The position numbers and the translations under genes were made by a program. A stretch of 51,526 nucleotides of DNA from Caulobacter sp. CCH9-E1 (GTDB taxonomy: Bacteria; Pseudomonadota; Alphaproteobacteria; Caulobacterales; Caulobacteraceae): NCBI RefSeq assembly GCF_001556515.1, contig NZ_LSJA01000052.1, positions 1 to 51,526 on the forward strand, given 5' to 3'. The notes beneath the pieces were generated by a model that saw only the letters and a list, made by a program, of their open reading frames with translations, made no database searches and was not told where the DNA came from. This document shows, one piece after another, positions 51,495 through 51,526 of this stretch (the stretch's first letter is position 1; each line of letters starts with the position of its first letter).

Positions 51495-51526
51495 GTTATC
51501 CGGTGAGCCTTCGACGCGCGGGGTTT

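Overview
The window looks like a chromosomal segment of a Caulobacter-type alphaproteobacterium. The support is high GC with strong third-position bias (so antisense reading frames are long), a PHA cluster with a PhaR regulator, alphaproteobacterial families (DUF4908, DUF1285, an HSDL2-like SDR, a STAS-cheY-cheA-cheW-mcp array) and REP-like palindromes between genes. Genus is inferred from protein character; no database was searched. Most of the window is ordinary core and housekeeping content. I see no CRISPR array, insertion sequence, integrase or prophage.

Layout. 1-3994 (minus strand): a chemosensory operon transcribed STAS, cheY-like, cheA, cheW, mcp; the receptor runs off the left edge. 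4489-10779 (minus): a very large Ig-like-repeat autotransporter. 11140-12746: a phage-tail-collar protein, a small DUF6916-like gene on the opposite strand and a GNAT acetyltransferase, with no other phage gene nearby. 12916-12992: tRNA-Arg(ACG). 13245-14987: gamma-glutamyltransferase. 15002-19452 (minus): a tightly overlapping operon sixA - DUF952 - pyrD - TVP38-like membrane protein, then an orphan sensor kinase and a small protein. 19532-22127: metX-metW and an endonuclease/exonuclease/phosphatase-family gene, facing a phospholipase D-like gene. 23686-26189: P-II protein, methyltransferase, gloB and a DUF985 cupin. 26336-28824: a small winged-helix regulator, a LacI-family regulator and a DUF4908 exported protein. 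28964-31818: phaB, phaA and divergent phaR. 31868-38861: two small proteins, a second thiolase, hemF, and a minus-strand RNA/nucleotide-maintenance operon (GNAT, DUF1285, NUDIX CoA pyrophosphatase, CCA/poly(A) polymerase, class I glutamine amidotransferase). 39106-41200: MFS transporter, then GNAT and TfoX-like genes whose start codons overlap head to head. 41301-45536 (minus): MBL hydrolase, MarR, enoyl-CoA hydratase/isomerase and two SDRs, probably acyl-CoA metabolism. 45665-47008: an exported protein made of five four-cysteine modules, followed by a strong terminator. 47071-51319: a TPP enzyme, a YhhN-family membrane protein and a feruloyl-CoA-synthase-like AMP-binding enzyme.

The features most worth a second look are the five-fold 4-Cys repeat protein (20 regularly spaced cysteines), the tail-collar/DUF/GNAT cassette with a CRP-like site upstream, the giant autotransporter, a possible structured leader RNA at the right edge, and two classes of palindromic repeat that supply the C-terminal codons of neighbouring genes.
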